A stretch of DNA of 51,475 bases from an uncultured Alphaproteobacteria bacterium (GTDB lineage: Bacteria; Pseudomonadota; Alphaproteobacteria; Geminicoccales; Geminicoccaceae), in NCBI GenBank assembly GCA_902826935.1, contig CADEGR010000014.1, positions 6,163 to 57,637 on the forward strand. Reading direction: 5' to 3'. This document shows positions 1-9,005 of this stretch, in pieces. The position numbers were made by a program, and so were the translations under genes. The number at the start of each line of letters is the position of its first letter. The first letter of the stretch is position 1. The notes under the pieces were generated by a model, which was not told the origin of the DNA, made no database searches, and saw only the letters and a list, made by a program, of their open reading frames with translations.

Positions 1-493
1 CGGCCAGCTGCCATTGCTCGGCGAGGGCCTGCTCGAGGCGGCGCAGATCGCTGGCCGGCTGGTGCAGGTCCGGCTCAGCGACCTGCACATAATGGAGCCG
101 CACGACCGGATCCAGCGCGATCGGCCGGAGATCGGCCGCCTTGCGCACCACCTGGCGGTGCACCTGGCTGTCGGCCGGCACATCGACCACCAGATCGCCC
201 ATGAGGCAGGCCTGGCAGCCGAGCCGGCGGCCGCCTGCCAAGCCCTTGCGCGCGGCATAGCGGGCCTCGACCGGCGAGGCCAGCGAGACATGGCCGGCCT
301 TGGCGCTGATGCCGTGCTTGGCGAACTCGCCCTCGGCCGGGATCACCTGGCAGCGGCCGCACAAGCCGCGGCCGCCACAGATCGAATCGAGATCGACGCC
401 AAGCCGGCGCGCCGCCTGCAGCAAGGGCGTGCCAAGCGGGAACCGGCCGCGCTTGCCCGAGGGCGTGAAGACGATGCGGGCGGTTTCGCTCAC
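1..493 (-). CDS. Corrinoid activation protein, ferredoxin/ASKHA type (partial)
   Basis: These are the N-terminal 164 residues of a protein that runs off the left edge. It starts at a GTG 13 bases after the stop of the methyltransferase gene. The visible part is a plant-type [2Fe-2S] ferredoxin domain: a CGGRGLCGRC motif places Cys at about residues 39, 45 and 48, and a fourth ligand comes from the CQAC at 93-96. In RACo/RamA-like proteins this domain precedes a large ASKHA-fold ATPase region (DUF4445) that reductively reactivates Co(II) corrinoid proteins. The ASKHA part is not visible, so the assignment rests on the ferredoxin domain and on the neighbours, a corrinoid protein and a pterin methyltransferase. 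A stand-alone ferredoxin is less likely because the reading frame stays open beyond the domain. Confidence 0.8.
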   Translation of the reverse strand, partial: MSETARIVFTPSGKRGRFPLGTPLLQAARRLGVDLDSICGGRGLCGRCQVIPAEGEFAKHGISAKAGHVSLASPVEARYAARKGLAGGRRLGCQACLMGDLVVDVPADSQVHRQVVRKAADLRPIALDPVVRLHYVQVAEPDLHQPASDLRRLEQALAEQWQLA

Positions 494-506
494 CTCGGGG
501 CCAGCG

Positions 507-1415
507 TCAGGCGGAGGGGCGCGCCCGGCGGCGCTCGCGCCGGCCGGCCTCGGCCACGCTGCCTGCCGGCGCCGGCTCGCGATAGGTTCGCAGCCAGCGG
601 CGGCAATCCTGGTCATGGCCAAGCAGCACGTCGGCGCCCCTGACCGCGGCCATCTCCTCGGGATGCAGGGGATTCATGATCGCCGAGGTCATGCCCGCAC
701 CGCTTGCCATGGCCAGGAACGCGGCGTTCATGCCGTGCCGGTTCGGCAGGCCGAAGCTGACATTGGAGGCGCCGCAGGTGGTGTTGACCTTGAGCTCGGT
801 GCGCAGCCGCCGGATCAGATGGAAGGCGGCCTTGCCGGCATTGCCGAGGGCGCCGATCGGCATGACCAGCGGATCGACCACGATATCGGCGCGCGCGATG
901 CCGTAATCGGCGGCGTGCTCGACGATCTTCCTCGCCACATCGAAGCGGACGTCCGGATCCTCGGAGATGCCGGTCTCGTCGTTGGAGATCGCGACCACGG
1001 CGGCGTTGTATTTCTTGACCAGCGGCAGGACCGCCTCCAGCCGCTCGGTCTCGCCGGTCACCGAATTCACCAGAGGCTTGCCCTGGTAGACGGCGAGGCC
1101 CGCCTCGAGGGCGGCCACGATCGAGCTGTCGATCGCCAGCGGCAGATCGGTCAGGGACTGCACCAGCTGGATGGTCTGGGCGAGGATGGCCGGCTCGTCG
1201 GTCAGCGGAATGCCGGCATTGACGTCCAGCATGCTGGCGCCGGCGGCCACCTGGGCCAGGGCATCGGCCTCGACCTGGCTGAAATCGCCGGTTGCCATCT
1301 GCGCCGCCAGCTTCTTGCGGCCGGTCGGATTGATCCGCTCGCCGATCACGCAAAACGGCCGCTCGAAGCCGATCACGACCTCCCGGGTCGCCGAGCTGAG
1401 CACGGTGTCGGTCAT
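507..1415 (-). CDS. Pterin-binding corrinoid methyltransferase (MeTr/DHPS-fold)
   Basis: This 302-residue protein has the TIM-barrel pterin-binding fold shared by dihydropteroate synthase, the MetH folate domain and acetogen MeTr. Visible motifs are GERINPTGR at 25-33, DVNAG at about 64-68, IDSS at 95-98 and VNSVTGE near 116. The family moves a methyl group between tetrahydrofolate and a corrinoid protein in the cytoplasm. A GGAG about 11 bases upstream supports the ATG. It sits between the B12-binding protein gene and the activator gene on the same strand, so the three probably form one operon. The last 35 residues are unusually Arg-rich. It is unlikely to be folP: it is fused to no pterin pathway gene and has the GERINPTGR start typical of methyltransferases. 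Whether it makes methionine (split MetH) or serves demethylation cannot be decided here. Confidence 0.88.
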   Translation of the reverse strand: MTDTVLSSATREVVIGFERPFCVIGERINPTGRKKLAAQMATGDFSQVEADALAQVAAGASMLDVNAGIPLTDEPAILAQTIQLVQSLTDLPLAIDSSIVAALEAGLAVYQGKPLVNSVTGETERLEAVLPLVKKYNAAVVAISNDETGISEDPDVRFDVARKIVEHAADYGIARADIVVDPLVMPIGALGNAGKAAFHLIRRLRTELKVNTTCGASNVSFGLPNRHGMNAAFLAMASGAGMTSAIMNPLHPEEMAAVRGADVLLGHDQDCRRWLRTYREPAPAGSVAEAGRRERRRARPSA

Positions 1416-1527
1416 GGGCTCACTCCGTCATCGTCCGCTGCGGCGGCTGGCGGCATCGATGCAGATCATGCCGCACCGGCGGCGCCGGCGGGGGGGATCA
1501 AGGCGGCGCGGCGGGCCGCGCCAGCCG

Positions 1528-2232
<705 letters not shown>

Positions 2233-2424
2233 CGGCACCATCCCGGCATGAGGACACGCACATCGCCTCAGTCTCCCAGACCATAGCTAGGTCGCCGGGT
2301 CGCCAACGGCTTGCGTGCCCGCGACCCGGAGTGGAGCCAATGCGACATACGCATTCCCCCGTTGCCGTGCAAGGCCGATGCCGCGGCGGGCGGGCCGACC
2401 AGCTGGCATCTTGCCTGATCTTGG

Positions 2425-2439
2425 TTAACCGGCGGTTAA
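2425..2439. promoter_or_regulatory. CtrA-like box TTAA-N7-TTAA
   Basis: TTAACCGGCGGTTAA reads on the minus strand as TTAA-N7-TTAAC, the full consensus for the alphaproteobacterial cell-cycle regulator CtrA. It lies about 190 bases upstream of the corrinoid protein gene and just past the stop of the dioxygenase gene. TTAA is rare in this GC-rich DNA, so two copies at exact spacing are unlikely by chance. It is also an inverted repeat with 7-base arms and could act as a terminator stem, though no U tract follows. Confidence 0.4.
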
Positions 2440-2442
2440 GGC

Positions 2443-3327
2443 TCACTGGCCGGCCAGCGCGGCGTCGGCCGCGGCGGGGGTGAAGAAGCGGCGGCCCGCG
2501 GCCCGCTGGTTCTCGTAGATCGAGCCCTGATTTGGCGCGGGCGGCAGCGGCAGGCGCACCGGCACCGGGGCGAGCCGCGGTCCGGCGGGCTCGGTGCCGG
2601 TGAGCAGCTGCGCCTGGTAGGCGGCAAAGTCCTTGACCCCAAGCAGTGGCCAGGCATCGGCCGCCCGATATTGATGCAGCAGCAGGCGGCGCGGCCGGCC
2701 GGAGGTGTTGGTCGCCGAGCCGTGGATCAGACGGGCATGGTGCACCGTGATCGAGCCGGCGGGGCCGGTCAGCGGCACGGCCTGGTCGAGCATGACATCC
2801 TCGGGCCGCATGGCGCCGCAGAACACGCCCGCATGGTGATGGTCGAAGATCGGCCCGAGGTGGCTGCTGGGGACCACCAGGAGCGGCCCGTTCGCCTCGT
2901 CGACGTCGTCCAGCATGACGCCGACCGCGGCCAGATCGTCATTGGTATGGGGGTAGAAGGCCCAGTCCTGGTGCCACTCGACCGGGGCGCCGTAGCCCGC
3001 CGCCTTGAGGTTGAGCTTGCTGACATCGAAGCGGATCGCCGGCCCGAGCAGCGCCTCGAGGACCGCAAGGATCGCCGGATGCCGGACCAGGGCGGCATAG
3101 GCCGGATCGTGGCGATCGGGGTTCTTGATCCGGCGGACCCGCGGCTCGGCCGGCGAATGGCTGTCCTCGAGGTCGTAGATCTCGTCATGCCGGTCGAGGG
3201 CGCGCGCCCGCTCGACGAAGCCCTCCGTGACCCGCCGCAGCGCCGCGACCTCGGCCGGCGCCAGGACGTCCGGCACGACCAGATAGCCTTGGGCGCGGTA
3301 GAAGGCGATCGCCTGTTCGTCGAGCAT
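2443..3327 (-). CDS. Phytanoyl-CoA dioxygenase family protein
   Basis: This 294-residue Fe(II)/2-oxoglutarate-dependent oxygenase belongs to the PhyH family. The facial triad is visible: H119 and D121 in WHQDW, and a distal His at about 202 in RLIHGSATN. An Arg cluster about ten residues later (RPRR) probably binds 2-oxoglutarate. A GGGGAG ribosome site precedes the ATG at 3327; an upstream ATG at 3399 would add an unconserved, low-complexity leader. It lies downstream of an SDR and a sugar-acid dehydratase on the same strand, with a gap of about 100 bases, so co-transcription is possible. Bacterial PhyH proteins hydroxylate varied small molecules, and the substrate cannot be read from the sequence. 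Confidence 0.85.
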   Translation of the reverse strand: MLDEQAIAFYRAQGYLVVPDVLAPAEVAALRRVTEGFVERARALDRHDEIYDLEDSHSPAEPRVRRIKNPDRHDPAYAALVRHPAILAVLEALLGPAIRFDVSKLNLKAAGYGAPVEWHQDWAFYPHTNDDLAAVGVMLDDVDEANGPLLVVPSSHLGPIFDHHHAGVFCGAMRPEDVMLDQAVPLTGPAGSITVHHARLIHGSATNTSGRPRRLLLHQYRAADAWPLLGVKDFAAYQAQLLTGTEPAGPRLAPVPVRLPLPPAPNQGSIYENQRAAGRRFFTPAAADAALAGQ

Positions 3328-3429
3328 CAGATTGGCTCCCCGATCCTCGCCCGCGCACACCACCGGCAGGCGTTGCCCTCGATGCTGCGCGCAGGCCAAA
3401 GCGCCGTCAATCGGCCCAGGACCCGGCCC

Positions 3430-4200
3430 CTACATCGCGGTGAAGCCGCCATCAGCCAGCAGGACCTGGCCGCAGATCAGATCCGACGCGCCGGAGGCCA
3501 GGAACAGCACCAGATCAGCGATCTCGACCGGCTGGCCGAACCGGCCGAGCGGCATCTTGTCGAGCATCGGCTGGCTCTTCTTGGGATCGCCCCAGACCTT
3601 CTGGCCCATGTCGGTCATGATGATGGTCGGGCAGACGGCGTTGCACTGGATGTTGTGGCGCGACCATTCCGCGGTCATCGCCTTGGTCAGCATGTTCAGG
3701 CCGCCCTTCGAGGCGGAATAGGCGGCATGGTCGTCGAGCGCCACCACGCCCGATTGCGAGGAGATGTTGATCACCTTGCCGCGCCGCTGGGCGATCATGG
3801 CCGGGGCCAGCGCCTGCGCCAGCAGGAAGGGTGCGCGCAGGTTGACCGCCATGATCCGGTCCCAATCGGCGGCGGTGGTGTGGACGATGTCCTTGATCAC
3901 CGTGATGCCGGCATTGTTCACCAGGATGTCGATCGTGCCGAGCTGGGCCTGGGCGTGGCGCGCCGCCTCGCCGGGGCCGTCGACCGTGCCGAGATCGGCC
4001 TCGATGATCGCCGCCCGCCGGCCCGCGACCTCGACCGCGGCACGGGCCTCCGCCAGCCCCTCCGGGTCGCGCCCGACCACCGCTATGTCCGCGCCGGCAT
4101 CGGCCAGCACGCGCACGATCTCCAGGCCGATGCCCCTGGAGCCGCCGGTCACCAGGGCCCGGCGGCCATGCAAGGAAAATCGCTCGACGAATGCCGCCAT
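3430..4200 (-). CDS. SDR family oxidoreductase (sugar/sugar-acid type)
   Basis: This 256-residue classical short-chain dehydrogenase has a TGGSRGIG cofactor loop (18-25), NNAG (95-98), a catalytic Ser near 148 and a YSASK active site (Tyr161, Lys165). The start at 4200 has a GGGGAGG ribosome site. The overall pattern, including a GRFGQPVEIADLVLFLAS tail, is that of gluconate 5-dehydrogenase or 2-deoxy-D-gluconate 3-dehydrogenase relatives. The next gene upstream encodes an enolase-superfamily dehydratase on the same strand 78 bases away, which supports a sugar-acid role. The cofactor and substrate are not certain. It is one of six classical SDRs in this window. Confidence 0.87.
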   Translation of the reverse strand: MAAFVERFSLHGRRALVTGGSRGIGLEIVRVLADAGADIAVVGRDPEGLAEARAAVEVAGRRAAIIEADLGTVDGPGEAARHAQAQLGTIDILVNNAGITVIKDIVHTTAADWDRIMAVNLRAPFLLAQALAPAMIAQRRGKVINISSQSGVVALDDHAAYSASKGGLNMLTKAMTAEWSRHNIQCNAVCPTIIMTDMGQKVWGDPKKSQPMLDKMPLGRFGQPVEIADLVLFLASGASDLICGQVLLADGGFTAM

Positions 4201-4278
4201 GGCTGCCTCCCCTGAGCCCGCTCCCGGCTGGATCGTAGGCAGCTTGGCGACCGGCCGCAACGGCCGCCCGGCGCCGGC

Positions 4279-5481
4279 TCAGGCGAGATCGCTGCGCCGG
4301 ACCGTGGCATCGGGCCGCTTGGCGACCTCGGGCAGGAGCCTGGTGCCGAGGCCTGGCCCGCTCATCGGGTAGATCTGGCCCGCCTCGATCCGCGGCAGCT
4401 CGGTCACCAGCTCCCGGTACCAGCCGGTATAGAAGGCGCGCACGCTCTCCTGGATCAGGGCGTTGGTGGCGTTGAGCGAGAGATGGCACGATGCCGTGAA
4501 CACCACCGGCCCGGTGCAGTCATGGGGGGCGACCGGCAGCTGATAGGCCTCCGCCATGGCCGCGATCTTGCGCGCCTCCGACAAGCCGCCGACCCAGGCG
4601 ATGTCGAGCATCACGACGCCGGTCGCCCGGCTCGCCATCAGCTCCTTGAACACCGGCCGGGTCGCCAGGGTCTCGCTGGCGCAGATCGGCACGTCGGTGC
4701 AGGCCGCGAGCTCGGCGACCGCCTCGAAATCGGTCATCCGGATCGGGTCCTCGAACCAGAATGGCGCGAACGGCTCGAGCGCCCGGAAGATCTGACGGGC
4801 CGGCCGCGGCGTCCATAAGGAATGCAGCTCGACCATGACATCCATCCGGTCGCCGACCGCGGCCCGGATCTGCTCGAACGGCCGAACCGCGCGCTTGAGG
4901 TCATCCGCCCCGATGGCGAGCCCGCCCGACGCCTCGGCCGCGAAGTCGAACGGCCAGATCTTCATGCCGGTGATGCCCTGCTCGAGCAGGCTTTGGGCCA
5001 GCTCCCCGGCGCGCTCCAGGAACGCCTCCAGGTCCTCATAGGGTCCGGCCTGGCTGTCCAGCCCCCAATTGCCGGTCAGCTGGCCCTTGCTCTGGCGGAC
5101 ATAGCGGTAGCCGGCGCAGGTGTTGTAGGTCCGGATCGAGGGCCGAGACAGGCCGCCCAAGAGCTGGTGGATCGGCTGGCCAGTCGCTTGGCCGAACAGG
5201 TCCCAAAGGGCGATGTCGATCGCCGAGAGCCCGCGCATCTCGGCGCCGGAGGAGGCAAAGCCAAGGTACCAGCCGAGGAGCGCCTTGGAATGCTTGTCGA
5301 TGGCGAGCGCATCCTGGCCCAGCAGCATCGGCGCCGCCGTCTCATGGACATAGGCCGCGACCGCGTTGGCGCCCATGAAGGTCTCCCCCAGGCCGATCAG
5401 GCCCTGATCGGTATGGACCTGGACCCAGAGCAGGTTCGGGAATTCCTCGAGCTGAATGGTCTCGATGGCGGTGATGTGCAC
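4279..5481 (-). CDS. Mandelate racemase/muconate lactonizing family dehydratase
   Basis: This 400-residue enolase-superfamily protein has a capping domain (1-125) and a barrel. The barrel carries the metal ligands Glu218 (VELH), Glu244 (FEDP) and Glu270 (ASE), with His320 in APHDCTGPV and a basic residue in MKIW at about 174. This arrangement, with an extra His after the first ligand, resembles D-mannonate, D-galactonate or related aldonate dehydratases. Such enzymes remove water from a sugar acid to give a 2-keto-3-deoxy acid. I place the start at the GTG at 5481 because AGGGAG precedes it and the family N-terminus (xxIxxIET) begins there; longer in-frame starts overlap the divergent promoter region. 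The exact substrate is unassigned. Confidence 0.85.
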   Translation of the reverse strand: MHITAIETIQLEEFPNLLWVQVHTDQGLIGLGETFMGANAVAAYVHETAAPMLLGQDALAIDKHSKALLGWYLGFASSGAEMRGLSAIDIALWDLFGQATGQPIHQLLGGLSRPSIRTYNTCAGYRYVRQSKGQLTGNWGLDSQAGPYEDLEAFLERAGELAQSLLEQGITGMKIWPFDFAAEASGGLAIGADDLKRAVRPFEQIRAAVGDRMDVMVELHSLWTPRPARQIFRALEPFAPFWFEDPIRMTDFEAVAELAACTDVPICASETLATRPVFKELMASRATGVVMLDIAWVGGLSEARKIAAMAEAYQLPVAPHDCTGPVVFTASCHLSLNATNALIQESVRAFYTGWYRELVTELPRIEAGQIYPMSGPGLGTRLLPEVAKRPDATVRRSDLA

Positions 5482-5582
5482 GACGTTTGTCTCCCTGTTA
5501 TCCCGATTTCTGCAGATTCGGCGCCTCCGCACGATCGGCCACCCGCTGCCGAAGCCTGCCGGAAACTTGGGTTCGTTGGGGT

Positions 5583-5595
5583 TTGATGGTATCAA
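5583..5595. promoter_or_regulatory. Operator-like inverted repeat
   Basis: TTGATGGTATCAA is a 5-base inverted repeat with a 3-base centre. It lies about 100 bases upstream of the sugar-acid dehydratase gene and about 55 bases upstream of the divergent cyclase gene. The form resembles LacI- or GntR-type operators that control sugar-acid genes, but no matching regulator gene is in the window. It is weak evidence on its own. Confidence 0.25.
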
Positions 5596-5650
5596 TTTTC
5601 AGGCTGAGGCACTGCATTTGGCGCAGAAAGCTATTGATGGGAGGCGGCCC

Positions 5651-7618
5651 ATGACCGGGGCCATGCAGCGGCGGTTGGCGGCAATTCTGGCCGCGGACGT
5701 GGTCGGCTATAGCAAGCTGATGGGCCAGGACGAAGCCGGCACGCATGGGCGCCTGAAGGCGCATCGCAAAGACTTCATCGAGCCGCTGATCGCCGAGCAT
5801 GGGGGTCGGATCGTCAAGCTGACGGGCGATGGCGTCCTGGTCGAATTCCCGAGTGCCGTCGAAGCGGTCCTCTGCGCCACAACAATCCAGCGTGGCATGG
5901 CCAAGCGAAATGAGGGCGAACCGCCTGAGCGGCGCATCGATTTTCGAATCGGCATCAATCTTGGCGACATCATCTTCGATGAGGGCGACATCTATGGTGA
6001 TGGTGTCAACATTGCTGCACGTCTGGAGGGATTGGCCGAGCCTGGCGGTATTTGCCTTTCACGCACCGTCTACGATCATGTCCGTGCCAAGGTCGATCTA
6101 GGTTTCGAATCGCTAGGCGAGCATCGGGTCAAGAACATAAGCGATCTAGTTGCTGTCTATCGTGTGCTGCCAAGCGGAGCGACTAGGATCACCAAACAAC
6201 CCCGCCAACGTCTACGTCATAGGCAAAAGGAGTTATGGCTAGCCGCAACATTCGCTCTGCTGATTGTTGGCGGCGGCACTTGGTGGGCGGCGCCCAAGCT
6301 TGGCGGGCTATTTGATGAAGATGCCAAGGTGTCGACACAGGCGGCGGGGTTGCCGTTGCCCGAAAAACCCTCGGTCGCGGTGCTCCCATTCGACAACCTT
6401 TCCGGCGAGCCCCGCTTCGACCGTCTCGCCGCTGGCCTTCACGAGGATATCATCACGGACCTGTCGCGCTACCGCGACCTGTTCGTGATCGCCCGAAATT
6501 CGACCGAAGGCTACAAAGGCAAATCAGTAGATATTCGCCAGGTCGCCCAAGAGCTGGGTGTTCGCTATGTCATGGAAGGCAGCCTTCAGGCTGATGCCAA
6601 ACGCATACGCATTACTGCGCAGCTGATCGATGGCGCCAGTGGCGCGCACGCTTGGTCAGAACGTTATGATCGCCCCATTGATGATGTGTTCGTTATCCAG
6701 GATGAGGTAACGCAGGCTATTGTTGCGAGGCTTGCAGGAACACATGGTGAAGTTGCAAACAGCGAGCGCCAGCTTGCCAAGCGCAAAACCACCAATAGTC
6801 TCAAAGCATATGAACTTTACCTCATTGCTGTTGAGGGGAATGACAAATATACTGAAGAAGATGCCAAGAAAAGCGAAGATATGTTGAGCAAAGCTATTGG
6901 GCTTGATCCAAATTTTGCAATGGCTTACGTGCAGCTTGCGTGGACATATGAACGCTATATTAGCTACGGCTGGAATCTGCCAACCGATGAGGCCTATGCG
7001 CGCTGGCTCAAGGCGTCGCAGAAAGCCTTGGAACTGGACCCATTGAATGCGCCCGCGCATATGACCCTTGGCTGGTACTATTCATACAAGAGTGACTTCG
7101 CTCGTGCGCTCGTCGAAATGAAGACGGCCATAAATCTCGCGCCGAACAGCGCCGATAATCTGATTCACGCCGCCGGCCTGCTGCCCTGGTTGGGTCAGCC
7201 GGAAATGGCTTTGGAGAACGTCGAGCGTGCTTTGCGGCTCAACCCTCGTTACCCAGATTGGTGGCTGAATAGCATGGGTACGGCGTACTTTTATGCCGGT
7301 CAGTTTGCCGAAGCACTCAAGACAAGGAAGCGAGAGCCAGAACCTTGGATGGCGGATCTGGCGATGGCGTATGCGCAAACTGGCAATCATGAACAAGCGT
7401 CGAAAGCGGCGGCCGACTTATTGACCAAGGAACCAGATTATTCAGCCGAAAGAACATTGAGCGACTACGGCACCTTCGCCCGCGACGAGGAACTCAACCT
7501 CTTTCTCGACAGCCATCGCAAGGCCAAGCTGCCGGTTTGCGCCACCGATGCCCAACTCACGAAATATGCCAACATGACCCACCTGCCGACGTGCGACGCC
7601 GAGCGGGCCCGCTCCTGA
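5651..7618 (+). CDS. Adenylate/guanylate cyclase with TolB-like and TPR regions
   Basis: This 655-residue protein starts with a class III nucleotide cyclase domain. Metal-binding Asp are at about 16 (AADVVGYS) and 60 (TGDGVLVEF), and the transition-state Asn/Arg are in GDGVNIAARLE (120-124). A single membrane segment follows at about 195-213, then a TolB-like region beginning PSVAVLPFDNLSG (about 240-370), then TPR repeats to the C-terminus. This architecture is common in rhizobia and relatives, where it probably makes cAMP from a membrane-anchored sensor. The start at 5651 has GGGAGG six bases upstream. Base composition shifts sharply: 6650-7000 is visibly AT-rich against GC-rich neighbours, suggesting transfer or relaxed selection. 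It diverges from the sugar-acid dehydratase gene. The ligand sensed is unknown. Confidence 0.9.
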   Translation: MTGAMQRRLAAILAADVVGYSKLMGQDEAGTHGRLKAHRKDFIEPLIAEHGGRIVKLTGDGVLVEFPSAVEAVLCATTIQRGMAKRNEGEPPERRIDFRIGINLGDIIFDEGDIYGDGVNIAARLEGLAEPGGICLSRTVYDHVRAKVDLGFESLGEHRVKNISDLVAVYRVLPSGATRITKQPRQRLRHRQKELWLAATFALLIVGGGTWWAAPKLGGLFDEDAKVSTQAAGLPLPEKPSVAVLPFDNLSGEPRFDRLAAGLHEDIITDLSRYRDLFVIARNSTEGYKGKSVDIRQVAQELGVRYVMEGSLQADAKRIRITAQLIDGASGAHAWSERYDRPIDDVFVIQDEVTQAIVARLAGTHGEVANSERQLAKRKTTNSLKAYELYLIAVEGNDKYTEEDAKKSEDMLSKAIGLDPNFAMAYVQLAWTYERYISYGWNLPTDEAYARWLKASQKALELDPLNAPAHMTLGWYYSYKSDFARALVEMKTAINLAPNSADNLIHAAGLLPWLGQPEMALENVERALRLNPRYPDWWLNSMGTAYFYAGQFAEALKTRKREPEPWMADLAMAYAQTGNHEQASKAAADLLTKEPDYSAERTLSDYGTFARDEELNLFLDSHRKAKLPVCATDAQLTKYANMTHLPTCDAERARS

Positions 7619-7622
7619 TCCC

Positions 7623-8738
7623 TCACTTCGTCGGCAGCTGGTAGCCTTGGCTGGCGAGGCGGATGCGGTAGAGGCCGGAGCCGGCGGTGACGTAGAGCAG
7701 GTTGCTGTCCTGGCCGCGGCCGAAGGCGAGGTTGGTGGGCAGGATCTGGCCGGTCGGGATGAAGGCCAGCTCCTTGCCGCCGGGGGTGTAGGCGTAGATC
7801 CCGGGCGCGTCGATGCGGCGGACGGCGGCGTAGACGTTGCCGGCGGTGTCCGCGGCCAGGCCGTCGGCGCTGTCGAAGGGCTCGAAATTGACGAACTCGC
7901 GGCGGTTGCTGGCGGTGCCCTCGGGCGAGAGGTCGTAGGCCCAGATCACCATGGCGCCGCGCTGGGTCGCCTCGGTCTCGCCCAGGCGCGTGAAGTCGAG
8001 CGCGCCATTGTCGTTGCTGACCACGTACAGGGTCCGCTGGTCGGGCGAGATCAGGAGGCCGTTGGGCTTGCCGGCGTCCGAGATGATGCGCGCGACCTGG
8101 CCGTTCTGGTCGACCCGGTAGACGCTCATGGTCGGCTGCCAGACCGGCTCGTGGCCGAGATAGCGGGGATCGGTGAAGTAGATCCGGTCCTGGGCGTCGA
8201 TCGCGACGTCGTTCGGGCTGTTGAACGGCCGGCCCTCATAGAGCGAGGCGAGGATGAAGGAGCGGCCGGTCGCCATGTCGGTCATGGTGATCCGCTGGCC
8301 GCCGAAATCGGCGCCCTCGGCCGCCACCAGATTGCCGGTGCCGTCGAACTTCAGGCCGTTCGACATGCCGCTCGGCGAGCGGAAGATGGTGGTCGCGCCG
8401 CTCGTCGGGTCGTAGCGCCAGATGATGCCGGCCTGGGGCAGGGGATTGTCGCCGGTCCGGCAGCCGCTGGTGAAGGTGATGTCGCTGAAATAGACCTGCC
8501 CGTCGGGGGCGACCGCGACGCCTTCGGGGAAGCAGGCGCCATCGAACAGCAGCTCGAGGCGCGCATCCGGCGGCACGACCGCCGGGTCGCCGGTCGGCGG
8601 CGCGAAGCTGGTCGGCTGCTGGCCTTGCGCTGGACCGGCCGGGCTGGCCAGCGCCGCGAGGACCAGCAGCGCACCCACGCCTCCGGCCACGCCGGTCCGC
8701 CTCGCGCGGCGCACGCGGCGCCCCAGCTGCTGCCACAT
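7623..8738 (-). CDS. SMP-30/gluconolactonase/LRE family protein, exported
   Basis: This 371-residue beta-propeller protein of the SMP-30/gluconolactonase group has an Arg-rich N-terminus and a hydrophobic stretch ending in an Ala-rich cleavage region near residue 39, which indicates export. Family landmarks are FPEGVAVAPDG, PSGMSNGLKFD, FNSPNDVAID and KPNGLLISPDQ, with acidic and Asn residues placed as metal ligands. The family hydrolyses sugar lactones or related esters, and here it would act in the periplasm. GGAG precedes the ATG at 8738; an earlier ATG at 8813 lacks a ribosome site. It ends four bases past the stop of the cyclase gene, so the two genes converge tightly. Confidence 0.83.
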   Translation of the reverse strand: MWQQLGRRVRRARRTGVAGGVGALLVLAALASPAGPAQGQQPTSFAPPTGDPAVVPPDARLELLFDGACFPEGVAVAPDGQVYFSDITFTSGCRTGDNPLPQAGIIWRYDPTSGATTIFRSPSGMSNGLKFDGTGNLVAAEGADFGGQRITMTDMATGRSFILASLYEGRPFNSPNDVAIDAQDRIYFTDPRYLGHEPVWQPTMSVYRVDQNGQVARIISDAGKPNGLLISPDQRTLYVVSNDNGALDFTRLGETEATQRGAMVIWAYDLSPEGTASNRREFVNFEPFDSADGLAADTAGNVYAAVRRIDAPGIYAYTPGGKELAFIPTGQILPTNLAFGRGQDSNLLYVTAGSGLYRIRLASQGYQLPTK

Positions 8739-9005
8739 GATCGCTCCAATCCCTGCCGGGTGTCGCCGCCGCTGCGCCAGGAAGCCCGGCCGCCGGCCAG
8801 CGCCGCACCGCAATCGCCATCCCCTCGAACGGCCGCATGCTAGGTCGGGCAGCGCCGGCTGGCAATCGTCCGCGGGCGCCGAGGCGTCAGGACGGCCCGC
8901 GAGGGCGGATGGCTCGCCAGCCCGCGGGCGATCGCCTAAGCTGGCCGCAGCGGTCCGGCCGCGCCATGCCGGCGGGCCAAATGCCGCAGCTGCAAAGGAG
9001 CGCCC

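Noticed and set aside
2264-2282. Possible cobalamin riboswitch box (GGTCTGGGAGACTG on the minus strand)
   Set aside because: Only a partial resemblance to the B12 box and no supporting helices; a covariance-model search would decide.
6100-6120. tRNA-like GTTTCGAATC
   Set aside because: It lies inside the cyclase gene and there is no acceptor stem or anticodon arm around it.
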